Of a stretch of DNA of 64,000 nucleotides, positions 45,192 to 56,100 are shown in pieces. Position numbers and translations under genes: made by a program. This DNA comes from Meandrina meandrites (lineage: Eukaryota > Cnidaria > Anthozoa > Scleractinia > Meandrinidae), in the NCBI GenBank assembly GCA_963693305.1, contig OY855904.1, positions 18,650,496-18,714,495 on the forward strand. Direction: 5' to 3'. Position 1 is the first letter of the stretch. Each line of letters begins with the position of its first letter. The notes below the pieces were generated by a model. The model had not been told where the DNA came from, searched no databases, and worked only from the letters and a program-made list of their open reading frames with translations.

Positions 45192-48100
45192 TTAATTATT
45201 AACAGCCATAAGCTTTTCTTTTTCTATTTTCCACAGTTCTTTTAGACGATTTTTAACAGCCTCTCCTTCAAATATATGATCAATGCTTCCAAATGTCAAG
45301 TCCCACACTTGTTCTTCAGTCAGGTTGAATGTTCTTGCCATAATAGAGTACTCCTCTGACAATGTTGTAGAAAACACACCCTTATCATCAGTCTGTTGAA
45401 AGGAAAATAAGGCGAGGTATTTTAGTCTGCGTAAAGCTATAAGGAAATTATATATAAGAAATGTGATCTAGTTATCACAGTTCAATTTCCAATGCTTTTT
45501 GGTTTGACTTAGCAATAGTAGTTCATGAATAGTGAAATGAAATATCAGTCATCAACATCAAGCAATGTATATGTTACAGGTCAAATTGAAATTCAGGTTA
45601 ATTTTTTTTAACGTAGGTTATTTTTTCAACCTAGTCCTACGTAAAATTTAGGGTTGTTAGGGTTAGGGTTTGGATCGAAGTCATATATTTTTACAAAATA
45701 GTGGTTCACCCAATATTTCATAATAGCAGATAGTTGGGGAGGGTAAGTAAGGATGGTGGAGGGGGTCCAGACACAGCGAGGGAGGGGAGGTGTTTTTAAT
45801 AATTTAATTTTCTACTGTCTTATTAACCTAGTATAAAAAAACAAACTAGGTTAAAGAAATAACCTAGTACCCCATTCACACCAAAGCCTAAACATGTTTA
45901 AATGTTGTTTAGTTAAACACGGTTTAAACTTGTTTTCTTCATGGAAGTTGCTGACTGATGTTTATCGACTTCAAATTTGCCACAATGAAAGCACAAGTTA
46001 GAGCATACTTGAACCCTATGTAAAATTTAGTCTGTCAGTTGTCTGTTGCTGATTTTCATTTTCTTAAACCGGGTTTAACTAAACAAGTTTTGTTGGTGTG
46101 AATCAGGTATAGGCTAAGAAAATGACCTAAAGCTAATTTTGACCTGTAACATATACCTGCCATGTTTTAACTACTACTTTTAAAATACTGACTGATATTG
46201 TGATACTGTTAATAAACAATAACATTAGATGTATAGCAATACTTACACAGACAATGCAAGGGTGCTGTTTATTGTTGTACCAGTAGCTCATGTGATGATC
46301 AGTGTATGACGGGACAGTCTTGGTCTTAACATTTGATGTAAGACACAGTTCTGTTGATAATCAAACATATTGCAAACAAATCAAATGGGGATGAAATGTG
46401 TGTGGATGTGCATAAATGCCTACAATTATATATCTTTACATGCCTCGTGATATGTTGTTTACCTTTTAACAACCTGGCACTATACATAATTATATGAATT
46501 ATTTTTAATTTAATTATGTACTAAAAGTATACAAGAAAAGCCAGAAAAACATCTTATATACAGTAGCCATATTAATTTGAAAGGGTTGGGTAGCACCTCT
46601 CGCAAGGTCTTACATGAATGGCTGGTTAACCTTCAAGAGAACAACAGAACAAACAACAGGAACAATGCCCCTAGCCCCCCAAAACAATAGCAACTGCTAC
46701 ACTAGTGCAACCCTCCAAGTTAAGACCATTTTAGTCGCCATGGCGACTAAAAGTTTGGAGCTGGCGACTAAATTGGAACAGAAGTCGCCAGCCTGGCAAC
46801 TAAAATTGAGAAGAAGGATTGAAAGCATGAGCTTAATTTAGCGACTAAAATTTTTCACTGGTGACCAAACTTGAGCAGTCAGTGGCCAAATGGCCACTAA
46901 GGAAAAAAATAAACTTGGAGGGTTGTAGTGGCGCAGTAGATCATAGAGCTACAAGTTTACAACTGAGGGCTGCTACAGCACTGAATTGAGCAGAGCACAA
47001 TTAAGTTATCTTAACCTGTTACCATGGATCCACAATGTGTGCACAGGGCTCCAGCAACAAAGCCCCCTGCACTAATATTCAATAGAGTGAATTTGTGTAA
47101 CTCATATTTTATATGCTAATGCATGTGAAATATTCTAATGAGCTGTACAGAAAATTATGGACAAAGAAATAGGGAAATTTTTACGTGGAAGTAACATTAA
47201 ACACGTTCTGACTGCTGAATACTTTAATTGTTGATCAAAAGCGTGTGTTCTTTGCTTTGTGAAGTTGGCCGAACAGGAGTCAAATTACACTCTTTTAATG
47301 AAGCCAGGTTGATAGCAAAATTATTTAAAGAAGGAGGAAAATGCTTCCTGTATGAGAACTAAGTGATTTCTTTGGGGTTTTCCCGACACACCCATATTGT
47401 TTTATCCGTAGCATTATAATAATTATTATGCGGCTTATAAGCATATAAAATGCGGGTTACGCAAATTCAATCTAATGTTATGTAAACTCACACTCACCTA
47501 TAGGAATAGAGTACTCCTCTACTATGTTCACAAGATCTTCTGAACCACCATATTCAGGATGAATGCATGTTCCGTGTCCTATTCTATCTGGAATTAAGTT
47601 CAGCAACACTCTTGAGTCCTCAAAGTCAGGAACCTTAAAGGTAATTTACATGTAATAAGGTGATAATTATGAAACTTCTGTTAACTAAGTTGGACAAATT
47701 TATTGTTCCTGCAGGATTCATACTGTCTTGAGCTTTTGAAATTCCATGACTTTCCATGATCATTTCCATGACTTCTCCAAGTTTTCGATTAACTAAATTT
47801 AATAATTTTCTTGGAAATTATCTTCATTTTGTGGGTGGGAACAGGAGGGTGGGAGCCCGGGAGAAAAGGGGCGGGGCGGGAGAAGAGAGGGTGGGAAGTT
47901 TCAAGGTCGCGGGAACCGACAGAAATTGACAAAATTATCCAACATATTGTTATATTTTGAAATAGAAATGGGACTAAAAGGAGGGAGTCGCTATGAAAAG
48001 GGACAGGAAGCGGGATTAAAAGTAACAGGAAGTGGGAGTTTCAGACCCTCCTGTCCCTCCCCGGCACATGACATTGGAATAGATGAAATCTCAAGCTGTT

Positions 48101-51100
48101 GGGGCAGTGTCTTTTTGGTGGAAGATATGTATAATTTCATTCTGTGATGGAACAAATTCACTGAAATACAAGTATATGCTGAACTGATTGAACTGACATC
48201 TTAATAGATACTATCTTTAACTGATGCAAACAAAGTATACTTGTCAATACATTGTTTATTTGTTCTTGCCTCTGCAATATGTAAAGCAAGTTTTAGGCCA
48301 TTTTCTTGAGCAAGCTTCAGTGCTGGGACAAAATCTTTAGAATTATGTGCCTGAAATTAAAAGATGATGTCATCAGGAACATAATAAAACTCTACATCTC
48401 ATCCCAAAACTATCAACTGAAAGTTTCTCTGGGGCAGGTAACAAGGTTAGTGGAAAAATTAGATTTCTCTGACGGGGAAAAAACTGACGTCTTGAGCATG
48501 TGCTTGACATTTCCATATCATGTATCAATTATCATATTATCAATTAATACCTGAACCTCTTCAGTGTGATATCATCACAACAGAAGTGTTGATATGTACC
48601 AGTTAGCAAACATTACGAAAGGGAACCAGTTTCATGTTTGTAAAATGGGACTTTTAACATCTGAAACCAAATTCAGGAAATTGCTTTTTTTTTTTCAGAA
48701 AGTATTCCTGAAAATTGAACAGATTATTTAAATTCATAAATAATTTGTTACATGATGCAAAAGAATTCTAATCCAAACTCTGGCCAAGTTTATTTGACTA
48801 ACTTCTTATTCTTCGGAGATTAATAATATAAAGAATCCAGTTGTGGACGCATCAGCCTTGATTCAAACACTGTCTATGATCGCTGAATTCACGGATACTT
48901 TCTATGTATTTTTAAAATCTCTTAAAACTTAGGCAGCTATTTTTAAGTGTATGGGACTGATTCCTTTTAGTTTACTTACTGCGGGATCTCCACTCAAATC
49001 AATACCAACTACAACCCCTTCGGCCTTTTCTTTGTATTGAATGGCCAAGTGTACGGTATCCAGGGCGTCATCAGGACCAAGCTTACGATTTATGGCCAGA
49101 ATAAACCTTCAGATAAACAGCAAAATTTATGAAGAACAGCCACCAAAGATGGACGCCATTCATACAAAACAGTCATAAACACCAATTAAATTTAGTTTTC
49201 AAGTGAAAGCAGTGATTCTTTATTGATTGAGCAAGGTTCTTGTGGAATAAAAGCAAGGAGGAAGGGAGGGATGGTCTAGTTAAACTTGCAGGCCATGGCA
49301 GTTGCTGTAAAGGTGTGGAATGTTGGTAGTAATAATTTAATTTTTTCTTGTGTAGAATTCCAGTAGATTTAGCAAGTCTGTCAAAACCTAGAACACTGAC
49401 TGTCAACAAGTGGTTATAAACTAGAATGTGGAGCATCAGCTAATCACACATACCAGGGTTGGTCAACATTGACAACACATTGACAACAAGTTGACAGATT
49501 GATTAGTCAACACTACCAATGTGTCACGAAAAAGATGTAGGTTGATAAAAGGGCCACGCCTTGAAGAATATTTAATACAATCAAACCTCCCATAAGTAGA
49601 TCTATACCCTTGGGACCAAGAATGAGTGTTCACTTATGGGAGGTGTCCAAAGTTCATTTTTAGCTCTTTCTGATCATGAAAAGGTAACCATGTCAGCTTA
49701 CTGGAGGTTTCTGTTTATGGGAGGATAAATTATCGGCACCAGAGTTTGGCATCTGCTTATAGGTGTCAGTTAGTGGAGGTTCTACTGTCAGTATAAAAGC
49801 ACAAATTTTGTTTTTGTCAAATTTCATTGTTATTTTTGTAATGGAAATATCCATCTACTGATGAATGTGTGCTAAATAGATGTTCATTTCATGTACATTA
49901 CTCAGCTACCTCACAGTTATATCAGGTGCAGTGTTTTTAGCCTCCTCAATAGCTGCCAAGACTGCTTCTATGTAGGACTGCTTTGTCATCCCTGTAGGAG
50001 AAAAAAAATTATGCAATCAACTTCCTGATTGACAGACAATATTGACACCAGTTAGATTACTTTCAATAATTTGACTTTCCTGACAAAAAAAAAACATAGT
50101 TCTTCACTTAATGTACCTGTAGATGGATTTGTCCTTGGAGTACTTCTCAACTCTAAATATTTTACATTATCTTGTTCAAAGTCTTCAATGACACTTTTTG
50201 TAACCTTGAAGAGATAAACAACACCGACAGTTTTTAGTATTAATAAGTATGGGCTGCGACAAAAGTCGGATTGGATCAACTCGAATCATTGATTTGAATA
50301 AGAATAGCAGCTATTGTTTATTTCCTCATTTTTGAATAGCTGCTATTCTTATTCAAATCAGCAGCCCGAATTGATCTGGCCTGACTTTTGTCCCTGCCTT
50401 AAAAGTACAATGTGACAAATAACACTGCTGACACAGTATCAGACGATGAAGTCTTTCCCAAATCCTGATTTTGAATCATTTTTGGCATTTTTTGCATGGT
50501 CAGAAAGGAGGTGACATGTTAAAGCAGTCCTACAGAAGAAAATACATTTACATGTATGCCAACTATTCTGAATTGCCTGTGACTCTCCTGGATTCAAAAT
50601 GAATCTCCAGCTCTCCAAGAGGAGTTGTTTTATCTCCCAGACACAAAGAGACGTTCTTAAAGTATGTATGTTCACATCTATTTTATCGAGAATCAGCATA
50701 CCTTTGTTTGGTCAGTCATTTCTATGTTATGGAACTGCACTCAATAGGGTACAAAAATTACATTCATTGAAACATAAAAAAAGAGTATAAACATCATGAG
50801 ATATTTCACTGTGCAATATGTGCAGAGATGCTAACCTAAAAATATCTGGGACCTACAAAGGTCTGCTGATTCAGCCATTAAAAAAAATGTGAAAATATAG
50901 ATAATAAATTACTTAAACCTATATATTAAGTAAATAAAGAAATTAGTTGGAGTGTCAGTCTGTTTGTACACTGTTAATTGTATAGTGTTCATGCTCTTAC
51001 CAGGAACACTGCTTCTGTGTCATCTACAAGCTGGTAAATAAAGCCAAACATTGCAAAACACCTGTACATAACAAATAGAGAATATCACTGACAGATGATT

Positions 51101-52953
51101 ACACAGCTTGAACATTTCACAACCGTACACAGTGTATGTACATTTTTCATCACGATTATACCAAGTACATTGTTGTGTTTTGCGCATTTGGAAGTAAACT
51201 ACTTTTGAACAGGTGATTACTTTGTAGAACATAATGATAAAATTGCAAGTAGTGCAAATATAACTGTAACATATAAAGAAGTTCGGGCAGTGTTTAGCTG
51301 GTCTCCAGTACAGTATGTCAGTATTTAACTGTAGCTTGTGACTGATTTTGTTTGAAATATTATTAACATTTTTCAATGCTGCTCTGTTTTAGTTATCACA
51401 GTTCAGGAAAGTGGGGGTAAAGTTAGGTTAAAATTTACCTTATCTGTGTTACCTATCTCTTCTGACTTCTGAGCCAAAGTGGCACATAAGGCTTCAGGTA
51501 AAAGCTTGTTCAAGGGAAACCCCAAACTATTTAAAGGGAACCTCTGCTCTTGAGGCAAGCTGATGTTGAGTTGCTTGAAATTATGCCTAAGTTACAAATA
51601 TTACCGGACAATGGAGAAATGACATTTAATTCTACTAATAAACGGAAAAGATTATCGCTTTTAAATTTCCCACGTGCCACCATTTTGGATTTTATGAAGT
51701 CAATGCGTTGCCGCTATTGTTCGGAAGCAGAGGTTCTTTTGGGTGGAACAATTGGGCAATGCATTGACATCATAAATTTTAAAATGGCAGTGCATGGGAA
51801 ATTTAAAAGCGATAATTGTTTCCGTTTATTATCATAATTAAATGCTATTTCTTCCTTGTCCGGTAAAATTTGTAATTTAGGCATTATCTCAAATAACTCG
51901 CGTCAACTTGCCTTAAGAGCAGAGGTTCCCTTTAAGTGCAGAGGTTCCCTTAAAGAAAGCAGGGATTTCAAGATGACTCAGTTTCAGATAGCATTTTCTT
52001 ACAGTAAACAACTAAAAAATATTACAAAATCCAGGGGAAACGATGTTTTGTTCAAGATAGAGGGGAGGTTGGGATAAGCAAATAAGAGATAACAGGTCCT
52101 ACTGCAATTGGTTGAATTATTGATTGATTAACAGAATGATTAATTACCTGATTGATTGACTGTCAGAGAGTTGTTTATTTATTGAATGTTTGATTTACTG
52201 AATGAATGAATGAATGAATGATTGTTATTGATTGAATGGATGAATCAATAAAATATGAGTGATTTGATTTACTGATTGCATGAATGATTATTTGATTGAT
52301 TGTTTGAGTGAGTAACATGAATAATTGATTGATGGCTTGTTCTTTTGTGAGTGAATGAATGAATGATTGATTGATAAATTCACTTATTGAATAATTGATT
52401 GACTGACTCACTGATTGATTGGTTGATTGATTGATTGACTGAATTATAACCCAATAGAAGAGGAGAAAACCTGGAGAAGACATGGATAATATGTTTTCAA
52501 TGGGGCAAGATTAAGGCATTTTTATTTCTTTTTCATTCCGAGAGTTTCAATTTGAACCGATAGCAAGGTATTTTTCCATGAGACAGAACTTACTCGTCTA
52601 AATCTCTCTTGTCTCCTTTCTGAATTGTTGTTTGCCATTGAGACACTAAACAGTCGTTGTTTACTTCTCCAGACTTTCTCTTGATGAGCTTTTCGATCGT
52701 CTCTCCGCTTATAGAGCCATTTATGTGAGCATGAAGTTCCTGAAAGCGAAAATGGAGAAAAAATACCGGCAAACCAACGTAAAGAGAAACACCGTGCCGT
52801 CATCTTCAAGGGAAATCTTTTCCCACTTTTTCCATATTAATAAACAAATACCACCGGAGAAGATCTTTCTTAAATACTTACAACTTTCGGAATTTTCTTG
52901 AAGAAATTGAAAGGTATTCTTTCCTCGGTAGTTTTCCCCACACTGTCAGCCAT
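45192..52953 (-). CDS. ADAL: Adenosine deaminase-like protein (N6-methyl-AMP deaminase type)
   Basis: Family members remove the N6 group from modified AMP, giving IMP, in the cytosol. Exons on the minus strand: 52882-52953, 52594-52739, 51001-51061, 50117-50204, 49910-49991, 48980-49106, 48270-48350, 47498-47633, 46247-46350, 45192-45392; 365 residues, against about 355 in vertebrates. Zinc and catalytic residues are all present: HAH in ELHAHINGSIS (exon 2), the Gly-Asp substrate loop DLSGDPA (exon 6), HIAE with the catalytic Glu (exon 7), DRIGHGT (exon 8), and TDDKG at the start of exon 10. KYLELRSTPR and ELCLTSNVKTKTVPSY match ADAL, not classical ADA. Exon 7 ends at a GC donor. It shares its promoter with the kelch gene on the other strand. 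Confidence 0.95.
46700..46930. repeat. MITE-like inverted repeat in ADAL intron
   Basis: caaccctccaagtt at 46708-46721 is the reverse complement of aacttggagggttg at 46912-46925. The inside has tandem-like blocks of gtcgccatggcgactaaa and related ggcgactaaa motifs. Confidence 0.65.
47831..48066. repeat. G-rich/C-rich inverted-repeat element, copy A
   Basis: The left end gtgggtgggaacaggagggt and right end ccctcctgtccctccccggc are imperfect inverted repeats. The inside carries gggag/ggacagg repeats. A related element is at 56866-57063. Confidence 0.5.
49579..49792. repeat. MITE-like element in ADAL intron
   Basis: Begins caatcaaacctcccataag and ends gtggaggttctactgt, imperfect inverted ends of pogo-like style. 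Internal copies of cttatgggagg and similar blocks give partial self-complementarity. Confidence 0.5.
50247..50402. repeat. Fold-back element with 25-bp perfect inner arms
   Basis: 50291-50315 and 50335-50359 are perfect reverse complements (25 bp) around a 19-bp loop. Outside them, ggctgcgacaaaagtc on the left and gacttttgtccctgcc on the right extend the pairing imperfectly, so the whole element of about 155 bp can form one hairpin. Confidence 0.75.
51531..51935. repeat. ~405-bp palindromic MITE (full-length hairpin)
   Basis: Left end ttaaagggaacctctgctct, right end agagcagaggttccctttaa. Pairing continues inward through ggcaagctgatgttg/cgtcaacttgcc, ttaccggacaa/ttgtccggtaa, aagattatcgctttt/aaaagcgataatt and gtcaatgcgttgcc/ggcaatgcattgac, so almost the entire element is an imperfect hairpin. 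TTAA at both ends suggests a piggyBac-type target. An extra partial end (gcagaggttcccttaaa) follows at 51939. Confidence 0.8.
52115..52445. repeat. Degenerate GATT/GAAT tetranucleotide array
   Basis: Over about 330 bp nearly every fourth base phase reads gatt, gaat or ttga variants, with runs such as gaatgaatgaatgaatga at 52200. It is an old, decayed microsatellite in the first part of the ADAL gene (intron 2). Confidence 0.75.
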
Positions 52954-53122
52954 GTTGGAAAATATCGATTTGTGTCTGCGTGTTGTGATTGGTCGAGTGA
53001 GTTATTGATGGGGTCGCACACTTCCCGCCAAAATTCTAACTTCGCGCGCTATCACGGAACAGTCAAAGACTCGGAACTTTGGGAAATAATTTTTCTCGTT
53101 TTTTCCTTACATTGAGCCAAAT
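52954..53122. promoter_or_regulatory. Shared bidirectional promoter of ADAL and the kelch gene
   Basis: Only 169 bp separate the ADAL start codon (minus, 52951-52953) from the kelch start codon (plus, 53123). It contains an inverted CCAAT box (gtgattggtcg, about 52984-52994), an E2F-like site (cttcccgccaaaa, about 53020-53032) and a GC-rich cgcgcgc block (53044). No TATA box is obvious. Both genes must start transcription within or overlapping this space. Confidence 0.7.
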
Positions 53123-56100
53123 ATGGGAAATGAATCTTCTGCACCGATTACTTATGGAACAAAGCTTCTAAATGACGTAAATATCGAATGGAAAAAGGTC
53201 GAAATGAACGCCAAATTGCCATCTCGTGACGGACATTGTGCGACCGCCATGGCGAACAGACTTTACGTATTTGGCGGAGTTCGTTGGCTTTCTGATATCG
53301 GCGAAGCAACAGAATCCAATGAGATTCTTGTGTTCGATGCTGGTAAGCATTTATGACATTTAAGTTTAAAATCTTAGTCTTACTGACTGTGGATTTTTCA
53401 CTTCTCGATCGACTAACGCGTGACAAGACGTCAGAGTCGATTGCAATCAGTTAAAATGAGAAAAAATTTAAATATAAGCTTAAATTTTTTTCCCCTAATA
53501 ATCATTACCATTAACTTATCATACCCGATTTCTCAAACCAATTCTCGTTTCCCCTGGAGGTTCGAGAAATCGTGATTTTTCTTTTGTGTTTATTGTAATA
53601 CAGTGTATAATGATAAATGAAAATACAATTAATAAAAGAAGGCTCATTTCAACTTTCTCCAAATTATGGCCATCTCCATTTTTGTAATAAGGAAGGGACA
53701 AACATTATTTGTCAATTTCTCCATAATTTTGGCACCTAGATTCGCACACACTGAGCAAGATTGTAACAGGAGGTGAAGTCCCATCAGCCAGGTCCTCTGC
53801 TACAATGGCTGGAGTTGGAAGCAAACTGTATGTTTTCGGAGGACTAAGCCGAGATTGTGGATGGCTCAATGATCTCTATGCCTTTGATGTTGGTATGTAT
53901 TTAAACCCTGGCCTTTTAATAGTGCTCTGGATGGAATTAATATGAGTTTGTGCCTTGAAACTGTGGAGAAGGAAGCGTCTGTCATAATCATAAGAAATTC
54001 TAAAGAAATAATTTATAATAATTTGATTTCAACTTTCAGTGGTTTTTAATTGATTGTCTTAAAACTAAAGCCAAGTAATCACTCTGATCAATCACAAAGG
54101 ACAGAGCCAATCCAGTGAACCAATCAAAACTTGAAGCAAACACATGTAGCCACCAGAAATAATGGGAAACATGTGTGAGCAAGTAACAAATTTATTGGGT
54201 TTGGTTGAGAAAGTGGTCATGTTTTATAAACCTGTCAATAAATGTAGTACTGCAAAACCAAAACAAATGCAAATTGCGTTCCACACTCAAGGGACAAAAA
54301 ATATATTATTTATAACCTGAATTTGGGCCCCTTAAACATGTTTGGTAAACCATTAGATAACTGTTCTTGGTGATAGTCTGTGAATTTGATGCAGTGGTTT
54401 TTAGGCCTTAAAAATTTCTTCATGAAATAAATAATAATATTGCTTGCAAGGCTGTGTTCTAAGAACGATTACAGTTAGCCCAAAGGTTCCAAACAATGAA
54501 ATCCAGGGTGCCCAGCATAGAGCTTATATGAAAGAAATAAGATTATCTGGTCACCCAAAGGCAAAAGTTAGTCGCCTGAGGCACCCGGGCACCCTTAGAG
54601 CACAGCCCTGGCTTGACTAACTCTTACTAAATGGTTCCTTTAATATTCTCTAACTGGATCAGAAACAAAGCAATGGGAAAATATTGCATATAAAGGTACT
54701 CCTCCATCACCACGTGACAAGCTGACTTGTGTTGCTATGGGAACCAAGATTCTGTTCTTTGGTGGCTTTGGTCCTTTGGAAGATCCTGAGACAGACACTG
54801 CTGAGCCAGATCAGGCACAGTTTGGATGGTTTAATGATCTCTTCAGTTTTGACACAGGTTTGTACACACCATGTAGCATCCAGATGGTACTTATCCTTCA
54901 CTGTACCCCAGTTCACAGGGCAAGGCATCCCTTTACTGTTCATAAAGCATAAGACATTATTCATTATTATAACATTTCTAAAGCAGGAGATGGTATATGA
55001 AATTAACACAAGATGGTGGACAAGCTGCCAATAATAGTGCAAAGCAATCTTTTAGTTTTATGACTAGGCTAGCAGTATATACTGTATATGTTGTGGTTTA
55101 AATTTATCTTTGGTTTAAAATTTTTTAAACCAGTTTGATTTTTATTTCCCTTTGTTTCAGATTATGATAATGAGTGTAAGACAATGAAAAATAAAAATCA
55201 AACTGGTTTGAAAAATTTTAAACCAAAGATAAATTTAAACCACAACATATATTTGCCCTGCTTTTAGCAGATCAGGCTGGACAGGTGATTGGAAAGGTTG
55301 AATATGTGTACTTCCCAAAAAGCATGCACTCTCATTGGCTAATGCAAGGTCACATGACATCTTACAATATAACTGCTTCCTATCAAAAGTCTCGGAGCAG
55401 GCAATATTGTAAAATATTTAAAATATTTATTTATGACATCAGAGGGTAACAGTGCACTGTCACCCACAAATGTTGATGCAATCTGTTTTCACATTGCATC
55501 TTCTAAAGTCTTTATTGTGCTATATAATAAATCACTAAATGACTGGTCTTAACTGTTTGCTGTGAGACCATCATCGTCATCATCATCATATTCATGGTGG
55601 ATAATTTTTATATTCAGGGGATGTATAACTGGGGGATTGTAAACACACACTTACCAATCACTCATATATTTTATTGTTGAATGTTTCATTATACTGTTTC
55701 TAGAGAATTATACATGGGAAAAACTAGCTCCTTCATTTACTGGATGTCCAACACCCAGAGCAGCTCATGGCATGTGTGCTGTTGGATCAAAACTTCTTAT
55801 CTTTGGAGGCAGAGACAGTGTCGGCAGGAAGAATGACCTCTACATTTTGAATACAGGTGAGATTTTGTGACTGGTATAGCTTTCATTCATTAATGTACAT
55901 ATACATGATAGCTTTTCACTGGAGATGACAAGGTGTTCTGTCTTATGACTGTTGTTAGACCCTTGAAATGTACTTGATTTGTTAATTTAATAAAAATATA
56001 AATAAATAAGAAAATAAATAAATCTATAATGATACTGAGCAAAGCCACAAAGAAAGAATGGTGACTAAACATAATCAAATTTTTCTAACTTGTTTCAGAG

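Noticed and set aside
48306..48554. Plus-strand ORF of 82 residues in ADAL
   Set aside because: Antisense to exon 7 and adjoining intron, with no recognisable domain.
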